DNA of 64,000 nucleotides from an uncultured Ruminococcus sp. (GTDB lineage: Bacteria; Bacillota; Clostridia; Oscillospirales; Acutalibacteraceae), in contig CAJUGO010000001.1 of NCBI GenBank assembly GCA_910585865.1, positions 248,001 to 312,000 of the forward strand. The letters run 5' to 3'. The notes below the pieces were generated by a model, which saw nothing but the letters and a program-made list of their open reading frames with translations, searched no databases and was not told the DNA's origin. Position numbers and translations under genes: made by a program. Shown in pieces: positions 25,826 through 34,794 of the stretch (positions are counted from its first letter, which is position 1; each line of letters starts with the position of its first letter).

Positions 25826-27811
25826 CTAACTGATTTTGGGTAAAGTCGATGTAAAGTGAAGCATTGTTTCAAACATTCCGCCCGCCAATGGTGTAAGTGC
25901 GTCACGGTCTGTTCCTTCTGCCCAAATACGAATAATTATATGTGCAGTAAAATATCTATCAGTCTCTTTTTCTTTTGCAAGAGTAGCTACTGGAATATTC
26001 TTAGTGCTTGAAACCTTGCCAATTATTGTTGCAGAGGTCTCTGTCGATTTTGTCGAAAACAACGGCGGTACAGTAGTACTGTCCAAAGGCGAAAGGGCTG
26101 TATTGCCGCTCTTATAAAATGTGTGACTCTCGGTTGACGACCCAGTTAAAAATTCATAACTGCTTCCTGTGTATATTGTAACAAAATTACTTTCTGTTAC
26201 TTTGTCAGCCGACACCAACACAAATCCGCCTTTTTGATAGATAAGGCACATATTGTTTGCAGTTTGCAAAACAGGTCCTGAAATTCCTTCTACATATTTT
26301 AAATAGAAGTCCGTACCGCTATTTGGTGTATATGAAACACCAGAGCCTGTAACAGTCAAATATCTGTTGTTTGTTATATTCACAAATTGATATGTTGCTT
26401 TGGACTTATCTCCTCCGCCTTTTTTGGCTGTGAAAATTTCATTTTTTGTAATGCTGGCAGGTAAAACATTTGTTGTGCCAGGAGCTCTAAAACTTACCGG
26501 CTTAACAGTATTATTGTTTGATGACACTGCTTTTGCGTTTCCGGCATTAACAAGTGAAAGATTGGTATCATTATCAATTTCGTAGTACTTAACTTCCTGC
26601 GTAATGGGTGAACCGCTCCCGCCTAAGTCAAATGACTGTCCGTTGCCATTATCGTAATTTAAAATTGTAAGAATACCTGTTTGAGGATTATATCCAAACT
26701 TTACGGTCATGTGGTCACCGTTACTAATATACTCTGCGTTACCATACATACCGTTAGTACAGTTCATATTACCAATATTAAAGTTAGTATCTGTAACATA
26801 AAAGAACTGATTCTCTTTACTTATATCCTTGCTGTCAGCACCTTTAATGTAATCCATATCGCTGCTGTTTATCATATTCTTATCTGACGTGTTATTAATA
26901 ATCAGCGGTATTGTTGACGGATTAGAATACGTGGGAACATAAAAAGTAAATTCCGTAACGAAATATCTTATGCTGCTGTCATATGTAAACGGACGAGCCT
27001 CAAAATCATCAAAATTATTGGGATAAGAAGCAATAGGCTTATCTTCATATGTCCACAAATAATATTGCTTTCCATCGTCCTCAGCACCGCCGTCAAGACC
27101 CGAACCGCCGCCTCCGGAGATCTGAATAGTTTCAGTATCTACCTTAGTATACTTAGTATATCCGCTTGCATTTTCCTTTAGTTCATAATCAGAATTCGGC
27201 GCCCAAATAAAGTTACAATCTCCATTTTCATTAAGAAATGCTACTCTCGCGGCAGAGCAAATATAGTCTTTTGAAAAATTACCATATTCACTTAAGCGCT
27301 CATCTGTATTTTTAGGAGTTACTCTGCTGTCTCCTGAAAGATATATAGTTTTCTCTACTTCACTTCTAAAGAAAAGATCAACATCAATATATTTACCCTC
27401 GGAGTTTTCGGGAGTAATATCTGAGCCATTCCAAGAACCGTCTTCATTAAGAATAACCTCACCTGTTCTCCGGTTAAGCAATGGTTCAAAAAAACTCTCT
27501 CCATTGCCTGTAATCAACTTAAGTGATGCTAAATTTGGATCCAGCTTTTTAGCAAGACCGACATCACCTTCAATTACATCTCCGGCAGTAAGCGCAGTCA
27601 GATTCTCGTAATACTCACCATTTTCATCCCATGAAACTTCAACGCCTTCAGCCTTAGAGCTAAGATTGATGCCGTCTGCCAGCGATGTTTGACCTTTGGT
27701 AAACCACGCCCAAATTGCAAGGGTTGCAACCAAAACAACAACCAGCAGAATTATTAAGTTTTTAGCTATCATTCTGCCCGTCTTTCTGTTGGGCGCAGTA
27801 GTATTTTTCAT
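25826..27811 (-). CDS. Large SipW-dependent surface protein, locus-specific family
   Basis: The protein has 661 residues. The leader core IILLVVVLVATLAI ends in WAWFTKGQ. The first half carries NGESFFEPLL, IDVDLFFRSE and a C-SAARVAF segment shared with the neighbour. The C-terminus has IIIRIWAEGTDRDA, the family strand motif. An insertion near residues 370-600 includes NITNNRYLTVTG and LQTANNMCLIYQ, weakly reminiscent of beta-trefoil lectin repeats (low certainty). The ribosome site is GAGAGG. The gene starts 18 bases after the coiled-coil gene and is probably cotranscribed with it. Confidence 0.82.
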   Translation of the reverse strand: MKNTTAPNRKTGRMIAKNLIILLVVVLVATLAIWAWFTKGQTSLADGINLSSKAEGVEVSWDENGEYYENLTALTAGDVIEGDVGLAKKLDPNLASLKLITGNGESFFEPLLNRRTGEVILNEDGSWNGSDITPENSEGKYIDVDLFFRSEVEKTIYLSGDSRVTPKNTDERLSEYGNFSKDYICSAARVAFLNENGDCNFIWAPNSDYELKENASGYTKYTKVDTETIQISGGGGSGLDGGAEDDGKQYYLWTYEDKPIASYPNNFDDFEARPFTYDSSIRYFVTEFTFYVPTYSNPSTIPLIINNTSDKNMINSSDMDYIKGADSKDISKENQFFYVTDTNFNIGNMNCTNGMYGNAEYISNGDHMTVKFGYNPQTGILTILNYDNGNGQSFDLGGSGSPITQEVKYYEIDNDTNLSLVNAGNAKAVSSNNNTVKPVSFRAPGTTNVLPASITKNEIFTAKKGGGDKSKATYQFVNITNNRYLTVTGSGVSYTPNSGTDFYLKYVEGISGPVLQTANNMCLIYQKGGFVLVSADKVTESNFVTIYTGSSYEFLTGSSTESHTFYKSGNTALSPLDSTTVPPLFSTKSTETSATIIGKVSSTKNIPVATLAKEKETDRYFTAHIIIRIWAEGTDRDALTPLAGGMFETMLHFTSTLPKIS

Positions 27812-27829
27812 TTAACTGCCTCTCATTTA

Positions 27830-30376
27830 CTAATCTTTACCAAAATAAATTGCAACATATCCGTCTGCTTTAAGTGATTTATTATGAGCAAGCTGAACCG
27901 GACGTCCTGTTGCCTGTCTCACAGTGCTTTCAAAATTCTGAGCAATTATTCTGTCTATTCCGGAAAATGTTACGCAAACCGGGATATCGGATATTCCTTT
28001 AAGCTGCTCAGGTATATCTGCCAAAACTGTCTCAAGATCAGTCTGCTTCTTATAAAGCTTAACAACCTTTACACCTGAAGACGAATAAGAACTAAGAACA
28101 ACACCTTTTTTACTTCTGCAAACACAAAGCGCCTTAACAGATTTTGAAGCTGAAGTAAGCAATTTGGCAATGTTTGTTGTTCCGTTTTTAACAAGAGTTT
28201 CTGCATATGCGGAAATAACTTCTATGCTTCCAAAAGAATAGTCGCGGCTGAATAAGTCGGTTGACCCTTTAATTGCTCTAACTTCTTCTTTCGCGATGTT
28301 AGCTTTGTCATTAGCCTTCTTTTCTGCATTGCGAATCTCTGTCTGGGCATTTTTCTTAATCTCAGCAACCTTGGCCTGCATTCGTTTCTCAGCAGCTTTC
28401 TCGGCTGCTTCAACACGCTTATCAACAGACTTTTGCACTTTGCGGATTTCTGATGCATGCTTAGCATTAACAGCTGCACTTGCATTAGCATTTGCCTGAT
28501 TAATCTTTTCAAGCTGGCTTTCATGTTCCTTCTGCAAATCTGCCATGTCTTTTAATCTTTTTTGTTCAGCTGCATTTGTTTTGTCGGCAAACTCGGCATT
28601 GAGTTGGGCAACATACTTGGTATGCGCTGCATCAGCTTCATCAATTGTCGATTGTAAAGATTTAACTTCGTTTCTATGAGCCTCTTCAGTCTTTCTCGTC
28701 ATTTCAGCAAAATCAACATTCATCTTTTTAATTGTTTCTTTATTCTGCTGACGCTCAGTCTGAAGAGTATCGGTCAATTTTTCTTTCTCGTCAGTAAGAG
28801 AAGCTATCTTCTTGTTTCCCTCTTCAATTTCCGCTTTACATTTTGTTAGATTCTCTGTCAGTGCCGCAATTTCAGCAAGCTGTTCTGCTGTTTGAATCTC
28901 AAGTTCGGAAATACGAGATTTCTGTTCTTCAATTTGCTGTTCCTGTTCTTTAATTTTTGTCTGCTGACGAGCATTCTCCTGCATCAATACCTGAATACGA
29001 TCGTTAAGAATAATAATCTGCTTGTTTAACTCGTCAATTGTCCGGTTTAATTCGTCAATTTTGTTATTCAGCTCAACAATTTTATCTTTAAGCTGCTGAT
29101 TTTCTTCTTTGAGCCTAGCAATCTCATTTTCAGCTTCCATGAGTTTAAGCTTAGTCTGTTTAAGCTCTTCCTTCACCTCAGCAAGCTGATCCTGCAATGC
29201 AGAAATCTGACCTTTTAATGTCAAAATCTGCTGTTCTTTTTGCTCAAGCGTAACCTTAAGGCTCTTAATTTCATTATTAAGCTCAAGGATTTTCTTTTCG
29301 CGTTCACGAATCTCCCTGAGACGAATTTCCATCTCTTCTTTTCGCACTGCATCAAGCTGTGCTTTCATTACTGCTTCACGCGTTTTCTGCGGTTTTGCAG
29401 CTTCTTCGGCTAACCGGGCATTCTCTTCATCATACTTAACCTGAAGCATTTTTCTTAGACCCGGGTTAGTAGCAATACTCATCATAAAATGCTGGAAGCC
29501 CATTGCAAAATAAACATCCTGCTGAACAGTCCCATCCATTTTGCCCTGATATTCTTCACCAACAATTTCAAAACCGTCACGCTTATAGCTGTCAAGAAAT
29601 GTCCATAACTCCATTGCCTTTTTAAAATTAGGATTTTTCTTGAGCAAGTTAGTCTGTGTAATCGGCGGACGAACTTCAGGCTCTTTAGATATTTCCTTAA
29701 TTAACTGAGTATTTAAAAACTCATTCAGAGTTGCACGAATACGTCTAATACGGTCGAAATCTGAAAGCTCCGAAACATCAAGTACATCAAGATCATCTGC
29801 AAGCGTTTCATGCGATTCATTTACATAATTGAATGTAAAATCAACTTTTTTTTCATTAAAATCCAAATGACGGGTCATAGTAATTTTATTATAACTGTCA
29901 TTAGGGACATCTTTCATTTTAGAATATTTATCATCAACAAAGTGCAAAGCTTTGCGAATAAGTGTCATAAGTACACGGTTTTCATAGATAGCAAAACTTT
30001 CTTCTCGCTCAGTAGTAAGGATTTTGTTGGGTGTAACCATACCATCTTCAACTTTAGCAATAAAGTTTGTGTGCTGAGAAAGATGTTTAACAGACTCGGG
30101 ACCGATTTTCTTTGCAAGTTCAATACGTACAACGTTTTCCACCTGCTTTATAAAACGGCGCTGCTCGTCGATTGCCTTTTGGATATAAGGAAGTGTTTCC
30201 TCAATGGCAACAACCCAATCCATATCAATAACTTTTTCGTTAGTTTTACCGTCAAGTGCATCTTTGCCCTTGTCACCGTCTTTGAGGCCTTCGGTTATGT
30301 AATTGTAAGTAAAATCACTTTTCAGAACATCCTGCATATACATGTAGGCTCTGTAATATTTACCAAAATCAGCCAT
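27830..30376 (-). CDS. DUF2357-like head plus long coiled coil; partner of the McrB-like ATPase
   Basis: The 848-residue cytoplasmic protein has no leader or membrane helix. Residues 1-320 resemble the DUF2357 region of McrC-type partners, with TTEREESFAIYENRVLMTLI and DFDRIRRIRATLNE. Residues 325-690 are one long heptad-rich coiled coil. The last 140 residues form an alpha/beta domain (VKALCVCRSKKGVV, VCVTFSGIDRI, GYVAIYFG) that I do not recognise. No PD-(D/E)xK nuclease motif is evident, so a restriction role is unlikely. It lies next to the membrane AAA+ ATPase and immediately before surface-protein genes, suggesting an assembly or motor function. ATG 30376 has AAGGAG nine bases upstream. 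Confidence 0.78.
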   Translation of the reverse strand: MADFGKYYRAYMYMQDVLKSDFTYNYITEGLKDGDKGKDALDGKTNEKVIDMDWVVAIEETLPYIQKAIDEQRRFIKQVENVVRIELAKKIGPESVKHLSQHTNFIAKVEDGMVTPNKILTTEREESFAIYENRVLMTLIRKALHFVDDKYSKMKDVPNDSYNKITMTRHLDFNEKKVDFTFNYVNESHETLADDLDVLDVSELSDFDRIRRIRATLNEFLNTQLIKEISKEPEVRPPITQTNLLKKNPNFKKAMELWTFLDSYKRDGFEIVGEEYQGKMDGTVQQDVYFAMGFQHFMMSIATNPGLRKMLQVKYDEENARLAEEAAKPQKTREAVMKAQLDAVRKEEMEIRLREIREREKKILELNNEIKSLKVTLEQKEQQILTLKGQISALQDQLAEVKEELKQTKLKLMEAENEIARLKEENQQLKDKIVELNNKIDELNRTIDELNKQIIILNDRIQVLMQENARQQTKIKEQEQQIEEQKSRISELEIQTAEQLAEIAALTENLTKCKAEIEEGNKKIASLTDEKEKLTDTLQTERQQNKETIKKMNVDFAEMTRKTEEAHRNEVKSLQSTIDEADAAHTKYVAQLNAEFADKTNAAEQKRLKDMADLQKEHESQLEKINQANANASAAVNAKHASEIRKVQKSVDKRVEAAEKAAEKRMQAKVAEIKKNAQTEIRNAEKKANDKANIAKEEVRAIKGSTDLFSRDYSFGSIEVISAYAETLVKNGTTNIAKLLTSASKSVKALCVCRSKKGVVLSSYSSSGVKVVKLYKKQTDLETVLADIPEQLKGISDIPVCVTFSGIDRIIAQNFESTVRQATGRPVQLAHNKSLKADGYVAIYFGKD

Positions 30377-30461
30377 CGATATGTACTCCTTAATTTAACA
30401 ATTGACTATGAATTGTTGTCTATCATACACAATATGCCATTTGCCAGTGTATTACCAACTT

Positions 30462-30484
30462 AAGGGCGAACAGAGTTCGCCCTT
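30462..30484. other. Perfect intergenic hairpin without T tract
   Basis: AAGGGCGAAC (30462-30471) pairs perfectly with GTTCGCCCTT (30475-30484) around a 3-base AGA loop. On the minus strand no T run follows, so it may be a pause, RNase barrier or mRNA-stabilising element between the ATPase gene and the coiled-coil gene. Confidence 0.65.
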
Positions 30485-30494
30485 ATATCGCCAG

Positions 30495-32030
30495 TTATAC
30501 AAGCTTTTTGAGCATACGAAGATAATCCTTTGATTCATTCATATTTTGTTCGCCGAAAAGTTCGTCAATATAAGCGCAAAGACCGTCAATTTCGTCACGA
30601 ATATAAGATAGGTTAAGAGATTCAAACTTTCTGAATACTTTACGGGCAAGAACATAGTCAAGACCGTCAACCTCTGTTCCGCCAGTACCAACATATGCAG
30701 GAACAAAATCACGAAGCTGCTTAACAATACGGTTACCAAAAGCTATGCGGAAATGTTCAATAACATAGTCGTCAAGAAGTCCAACCTTTTTAAGACTTTC
30801 TTCTGAAACAACATACTTAGCCTTTGCATCGTTAAGTATATCCTCAAAGTGCTTATAACTAATATTGATAGGAGGTGTGTCGGCTGCCTCAAAAGCAACA
30901 CCCTTGGTGTCGATATTGATAGGCATAGCACGGTCATAAACCTTATCTGTAATAGCAAAAGTAGAGTCGTCGTTATTTGCTGTACCAATGTACCACATAT
31001 TAGGCGGAATTTGCAGCTGACCGTTTTTAATGTGTTTCGGGTCAGTAGGCCATGCGTTTGGAATGATATCTACTACCCATTCGTCACGTGACGGCATTTC
31101 AAGAATTGAAAGCATTTCAGCAAAGTAATACTCAACACGAGCGATATTCATTTCGTCAAGGATTACAGCATAGATGTTTTCATTATAAGAAGCTTCGTAC
31201 ATTGCACGGAGAAGCTCTGTTTCATTAAACTTCTTTGTAAATTCATTGAAGTAACCGAAAAGCTCTGTTCTGTCACGCCATGAAGGCTGAACAGAAGCAA
31301 TAATAGACGGATTATTGATAAACTTACCAAAAGCATATGCAAGTGAGGTTTTACCTGTACCTGAAATACCCTGTAATATAATAAGTCTTGTTGAAGCAAA
31401 AGATGCAACAAAAAGTCTGATAAGCTTAATATCATAATAAAGACCAAGTCTTGAACAAGCAAATAAGCGGAAACGCTCGCAGAACTCCGGAAGAGTAATC
31501 TCATTGTCATATACAGGAGGTACATAATCTGCCCAGAGCTGATCAATTTCAGTAAGTTTGTAGAAACGAGAGCCATTTTCCGGCTCTTCCTCACCATTAT
31601 TGAGAGCTTCAATTTCTTCACCTGTAAGCTCAGCAATTTCATTAGGATTAAGACCAATCTGAGAAACCTTCATTGAAAGAATCTTATCTTTCTCGAGATT
31701 AAGACGCATAACCTCTTTATTAAGAGCCTGTACTTCTTTAACAAGAGAATCCGTATCTTTTCTCCTGCGGTGAGAACGGATAAACTTTTTTACGGCGACG
31801 ATAACAAGCCATACAATAAGACCCAGTACAGCAATAAGAAGTACTATGGCGAGAATGGCAATACCCCATGCAAGACCACCCAACTCGGTAGTATAGCCGT
31901 TGATGATGTTTATGTAAGCGGGAAAATCAAAGGCGCTGCCTATTCCGCCGAATAAACCGGTTATTATTGACCACAAAGAGCCAAAAAACTGACCGAGAAA
32001 ATCAAATAGAAATTTAAATACTGTATCCAC
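30495..32030 (-). CDS. Membrane-anchored McrB-like AAA+ ATPase
   Basis: The protein has 511 residues. An N-terminal amphipathic region is followed by one strong transmembrane helix (about 50-85) and a basic stop KKFIRSHRRRKD. A linker helix comes next, then an AAA_5/McrB-type ATPase domain: Walker A GISGTGKTS, Walker B VILDEMNIARVEYYFAEML (the McrB signature), and sensor region GTANNDDSTFAITDKVYDRA. McrB relatives normally drive DNA translocation for McrC, but the membrane anchor here points to an envelope role. The start is GTG 32030 with AAGGAG upstream. The next gene encodes the DUF2357-like partner. Confidence 0.9.
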   Translation of the reverse strand: MDTVFKFLFDFLGQFFGSLWSIITGLFGGIGSAFDFPAYINIINGYTTELGGLAWGIAILAIVLLIAVLGLIVWLVIVAVKKFIRSHRRRKDTDSLVKEVQALNKEVMRLNLEKDKILSMKVSQIGLNPNEIAELTGEEIEALNNGEEEPENGSRFYKLTEIDQLWADYVPPVYDNEITLPEFCERFRLFACSRLGLYYDIKLIRLFVASFASTRLIILQGISGTGKTSLAYAFGKFINNPSIIASVQPSWRDRTELFGYFNEFTKKFNETELLRAMYEASYNENIYAVILDEMNIARVEYYFAEMLSILEMPSRDEWVVDIIPNAWPTDPKHIKNGQLQIPPNMWYIGTANNDDSTFAITDKVYDRAMPINIDTKGVAFEAADTPPINISYKHFEDILNDAKAKYVVSEESLKKVGLLDDYVIEHFRIAFGNRIVKQLRDFVPAYVGTGGTEVDGLDYVLARKVFRKFESLNLSYIRDEIDGLCAYIDELFGEQNMNESKDYLRMLKKLV

Positions 32031-32179
32031 GGTACTTCGTCTCCTTAAAAAAATCTATCTCTCATTTTTTAAACAAAAGATTTTTAACCTTCTGTAAAAT
32101 CGGCATCTGACGAACCGATAAAATATAACTAGCATCTATTTACCGCACTGTTATAAATGCTGCAGATATTGGTAACATT

Positions 32180-32218
32180 ATATTTCTTTTCCGCCGTATA
32201 AAGACGGAAAAGAAATAT
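32180..32218. terminator. Long hairpin after the first signal peptidase gene
   Basis: ATATTTCTTTTCCG (32180-32193) pairs perfectly over 14 bases with CGGAAAAGAAATAT (32205-32218). It lies in the 242-base gap before the ATPase gene. The arms themselves are U-rich, but no T run follows, so termination is plausible though not certain. The rest of the gap is AT-rich and likely holds the ATPase promoter. Confidence 0.55.
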
Positions 32219-32272
32219 TTCCGTTACTATACTTTTACGCCCTTATGTGCGTTAGGGACAAATTTTAAATTT

Positions 32273-33025
32273 TTATGCGTTATCTGAACTGTCAGCGGAA
32301 TTATTGCCGTCAGCAGGTGTTTGTACTGTTGGCTCATTTTCAGCTTTGCCGCTCTGTTTTTCTCCTATTGATGCAAGGTACTCCTCTATTGCTCTTTTCT
32401 TTTGCTCTTCTGTAAGTTCAGCATTATTAATTACTGACTGAGCCTCAGTAACAGCCTTTTCTTTGTTATAAGCAATAACGTTTAGAATAACCCTGATGGC
32501 TTCATATACAAAGAAGATAATCATCGGGAGCAGAACGCAAAGGAAAAATCCAAGCTGAGTTCTGATAAAGCTTAATACATTTCCGAGTCCGTCAATTTTG
32601 TTGCCTGTATATTTAGCAACAATTGATGCCGAAGTCTGCAAATCTTCATCAGGCTCGGGATTAGTATTCTTATTGTCACCCTGCGTCTTGTAGTAGGTTA
32701 TACTTTCATCCTCAATAACCTCTACAATTCTGTGAGTATTGTAAGTTTCTACACCGCCAATCTCAATAGGGAAAGTAACAATATCACCCACCTTATACTC
32801 ATAATAAGGGTCATTTGTTACTTCACTCAATAACAGGTCACCTGAATCAAAAGTATCATGCATTGAGTCTGACTGAACACTTAATGGTGCAATTCCAAAA
32901 ATATGAGGGACCCCTGATGATTTTGTTGTTAATGACAGTGCTACTATCAAAACAGAAACTGCCAGAATCAATACGACAATAACGTCTATTACTATGTTTA
33001 TAATTCTCTTTAACAATTGCTTCAT
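32273..33025 (-). CDS. SipW-type signal peptidase I (first copy in the locus)
   Basis: The 250-residue membrane protease has an N-terminal helix (about 8-32), catalytic Ser in VQSDSMHDTFDSGDLLL, and catalytic His in YNTHRIVEV. The segment TYYKTQGDNKNTNPEPD is the SipW-type box, and a C-terminal helix follows (about 160-182). An extra 60-residue Glu/Lys/Ala-rich cytoplasmic tail ends in Asn/Ser/Asp repeats. It is more divergent than the two downstream copies, implying separate substrate sets. It follows the abundant-looking TasA-like gene by 66 bases. Confidence 0.9.
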   Translation of the reverse strand: MKQLLKRIINIVIDVIVVLILAVSVLIVALSLTTKSSGVPHIFGIAPLSVQSDSMHDTFDSGDLLLSEVTNDPYYEYKVGDIVTFPIEIGGVETYNTHRIVEVIEDESITYYKTQGDNKNTNPEPDEDLQTSASIVAKYTGNKIDGLGNVLSFIRTQLGFFLCVLLPMIIFFVYEAIRVILNVIAYNKEKAVTEAQSVINNAELTEEQKKRAIEEYLASIGEKQSGKAENEPTVQTPADGNNSADSSDNA

Positions 33026-33091
33026 AAGGGGTCTCCAATTAATTTATGTATTTGCTGTTTTAACTTGCAATAAAATTATACTAATTAAAAA

Positions 33092-33835
33092 TTAGTTCTG
33101 CTTTGCTGTCTCACCATGTACTGTAAACTTAATATCGTCGATAATTGCGCCGGCATTTGTATCTTTACAGTCAGGATCCTGACCTTCAAACCATACAAAC
33201 AGGTTGTAGTATTTTGCTTCACCGCTTGTAAGTGTGCCAATAGTAAGTGTACCAGTAGCATCAGGTGTTATTGCTATTGTATCAGCTTTGCCTGCAATAG
33301 CATCGTATGGAGCGTCATCAATAGCAAAAACACTCTCTTTGAAAACGCCTGTGTTTTCAAGATTTGCTCCTTTACCATCTGTTTCTACAAGAGCAACTCT
33401 GAGGTAGTTGTTAGGAACAGAGAAAGTGATTTTTACATTTTCAACATCAGCTTCACCATTATTTCTTACATTAAGCTGATCCTTAAAGCGGTAAGCACCT
33501 CTATCAGCTTCAGCGATTGCATTAATTGTGCCTGCTTTAGCAGCAAAATCATCTCTGTTTGCAGCCTCAGCCTTCCACCAGCCAACACCGTTAGCTGTTG
33601 ATGCAGGAAGCAATACCTTGTTCTGAATACCGTAATCAATCAGTGTACCCCAGTCAGTGCCTACACTTGAAATCTGAAGTTCAGAAGCCTTAGTTGTCAT
33701 AACATTTATGCCGTTAGCTGTTGCTGTTGTGCTTGATGTAAACCAAGCGTATGTTGCTGTTCCGAGTGCAAGCATTGCTACCAGAAGCATTGCTACTGAA
33801 GAAACTAAAAGTTTCTTTCTTGAATTTGTTTTCAT
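33092..33835 (-). CDS. TasA/camelysin-like major surface fibre candidate
   Basis: The 247-residue exported protein has the classic layout of SipW substrates: basic start, core VAMLLVAMLALGTA, then TYAWFTSSTTATANGINV. The mature part (about 215 residues) is Ala/Thr/Asp-rich and beta-rich. It ends with the family motif NLFVWFEGQDPDCKDTN followed by IKFTVHGE. Codons look optimised and the ribosome site TTAGGAGG is strong, which suggests high expression (inference). It sits directly before a signal peptidase gene, like tasA with sipW in Bacillus. Confidence 0.87.
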   Translation of the reverse strand: MKTNSRKKLLVSSVAMLLVAMLALGTATYAWFTSSTTATANGINVMTTKASELQISSVGTDWGTLIDYGIQNKVLLPASTANGVGWWKAEAANRDDFAAKAGTINAIAEADRGAYRFKDQLNVRNNGEADVENVKITFSVPNNYLRVALVETDGKGANLENTGVFKESVFAIDDAPYDAIAGKADTIAITPDATGTLTIGTLTSGEAKYYNLFVWFEGQDPDCKDTNAGAIIDDIKFTVHGETAKQN

Positions 33836-33891
33836 AGAAAAATTCCTCCTAAGTAATTTTTGTCCCTAAAACACCATAGGGATTTGTTTTT

Positions 33892-33919
33892 ATATTAGTG
33901 CGTGAACACCTAATACCAA
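33892..33919 (-). promoter_or_regulatory. Possible promoter and leader hairpin of the TasA-like gene
   Basis: Read on the minus strand, TTGGTA and TAATAT are 16 bases apart, each matching four of six consensus bases. Downstream, TCCCTA (33863-33868) and TAGGGA (33877-33882) can form a small leader hairpin just ahead of the strong ribosome site. Confidence 0.35.
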
Positions 33920-33939
33920 GAAAATTTAAATACCTTCAA

Positions 33940-34743
33940 CTATTGCGGTGCAGTTGTCTCATCATCACGAACTGAGAACAGCATTCTCATTCTTACATGA
34001 CCGTTGCGGATATCATCGATACATTCGGGGTCATTACCCTCAATCCAGATAACGATTGTATATTTATCAACATCTCCAACTTTAAATTCTTCTGTCGATG
34101 TAGTCATTATCCTTGTATCTGTTTCAAACTTTGTACAGTCAGTCTCGGCAGTATTGCGATCCTTGTACTTTCCCTTGCCGTAAATTGACGGCTTACCATT
34201 TTTGTAAATCATTACTCTGGCAGCTTCATCGGCTGACTTTGCAACACCCTCAATTTCAAGAACAGCATCATAATCAAGTTTTACTTGTCCGTTATTCTTG
34301 CAATAGAAAGTATAAGCAACATAGTTATCTCCGTTATGAGCTCCGTTTTCACTTGTGTCAAGATCAACAGGAAGCCAAGCATATGTAATATTGGTAACGT
34401 CCTTAACCTGCTGGGCAGTAAGAGAAGCGCTTTGAGTTTTAAATTCCGGATCTTCACTCAGCACGATACCTTTTTTAACCGCCGGCGAATCAACACTGAT
34501 GATAAGGTCGCCCCATTGGGTAACAAGCATTGATACAAGGAAAAGAATAATAAGGATTATCAAACAAACAGTAAGTATAATACTTAGTATCTTTCTGCGC
34601 TTTTTGTATTTGACAATTTCCATTGAGTCATTTTTGATATGGAAATGTTCAATCTGGGAGTCAGCCATCTTTTTATCATTAAGTTTGCTTAACTCCTCCG
34701 GAGTAATCGGTTGTTCAATTTTAGTTTTTTTATTTCCGAACAA
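33940..34743 (-). CDS. Membrane-anchored member of the surface-protein family
   Basis: The 267-residue protein starts at TTG 34743 (AGGAG nine bases away). Unlike its neighbours it has a 50-residue cytoplasmic N-terminus, KYKKRRK, and a transmembrane helix near 52-74 with no A-W-F-type cleavage site directly after it. It is therefore probably an uncleaved anchor. The outer domain carries NITYAWLPVDLD and the family motif IVIWIEGNDPECIDDIRNG, with IWIEGNDPEC most like the 34795 protein. A role as base or anchor subunit for a fibre is plausible (inference). Confidence 0.8.
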   Translation of the reverse strand: MFGNKKTKIEQPITPEELSKLNDKKMADSQIEHFHIKNDSMEIVKYKKRRKILSIILTVCLIILIILFLVSMLVTQWGDLIISVDSPAVKKGIVLSEDPEFKTQSASLTAQQVKDVTNITYAWLPVDLDTSENGAHNGDNYVAYTFYCKNNGQVKLDYDAVLEIEGVAKSADEAARVMIYKNGKPSIYGKGKYKDRNTAETDCTKFETDTRIMTTSTEEFKVGDVDKYTIVIWIEGNDPECIDDIRNGHVRMRMLFSVRDDETTAPQ

Positions 34744-34794
34744 ATTTAATCACTCCTGTAAATCTAGTTTATATGTTATAATTTAAAGTCTTTT

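Noticed and set aside
27830..32030. A McrBC-type restriction system
   Set aside because: The ATPase has a membrane helix, the partner lacks a visible nuclease motif, no methylase or specificity gene is nearby, and the flanking genes are surface proteins.
33080..33096. Terminator after the TasA-like gene
   Set aside because: The short AT-only hairpin overlaps the stop codon and has no T tract; it is probably background in AT-rich DNA.
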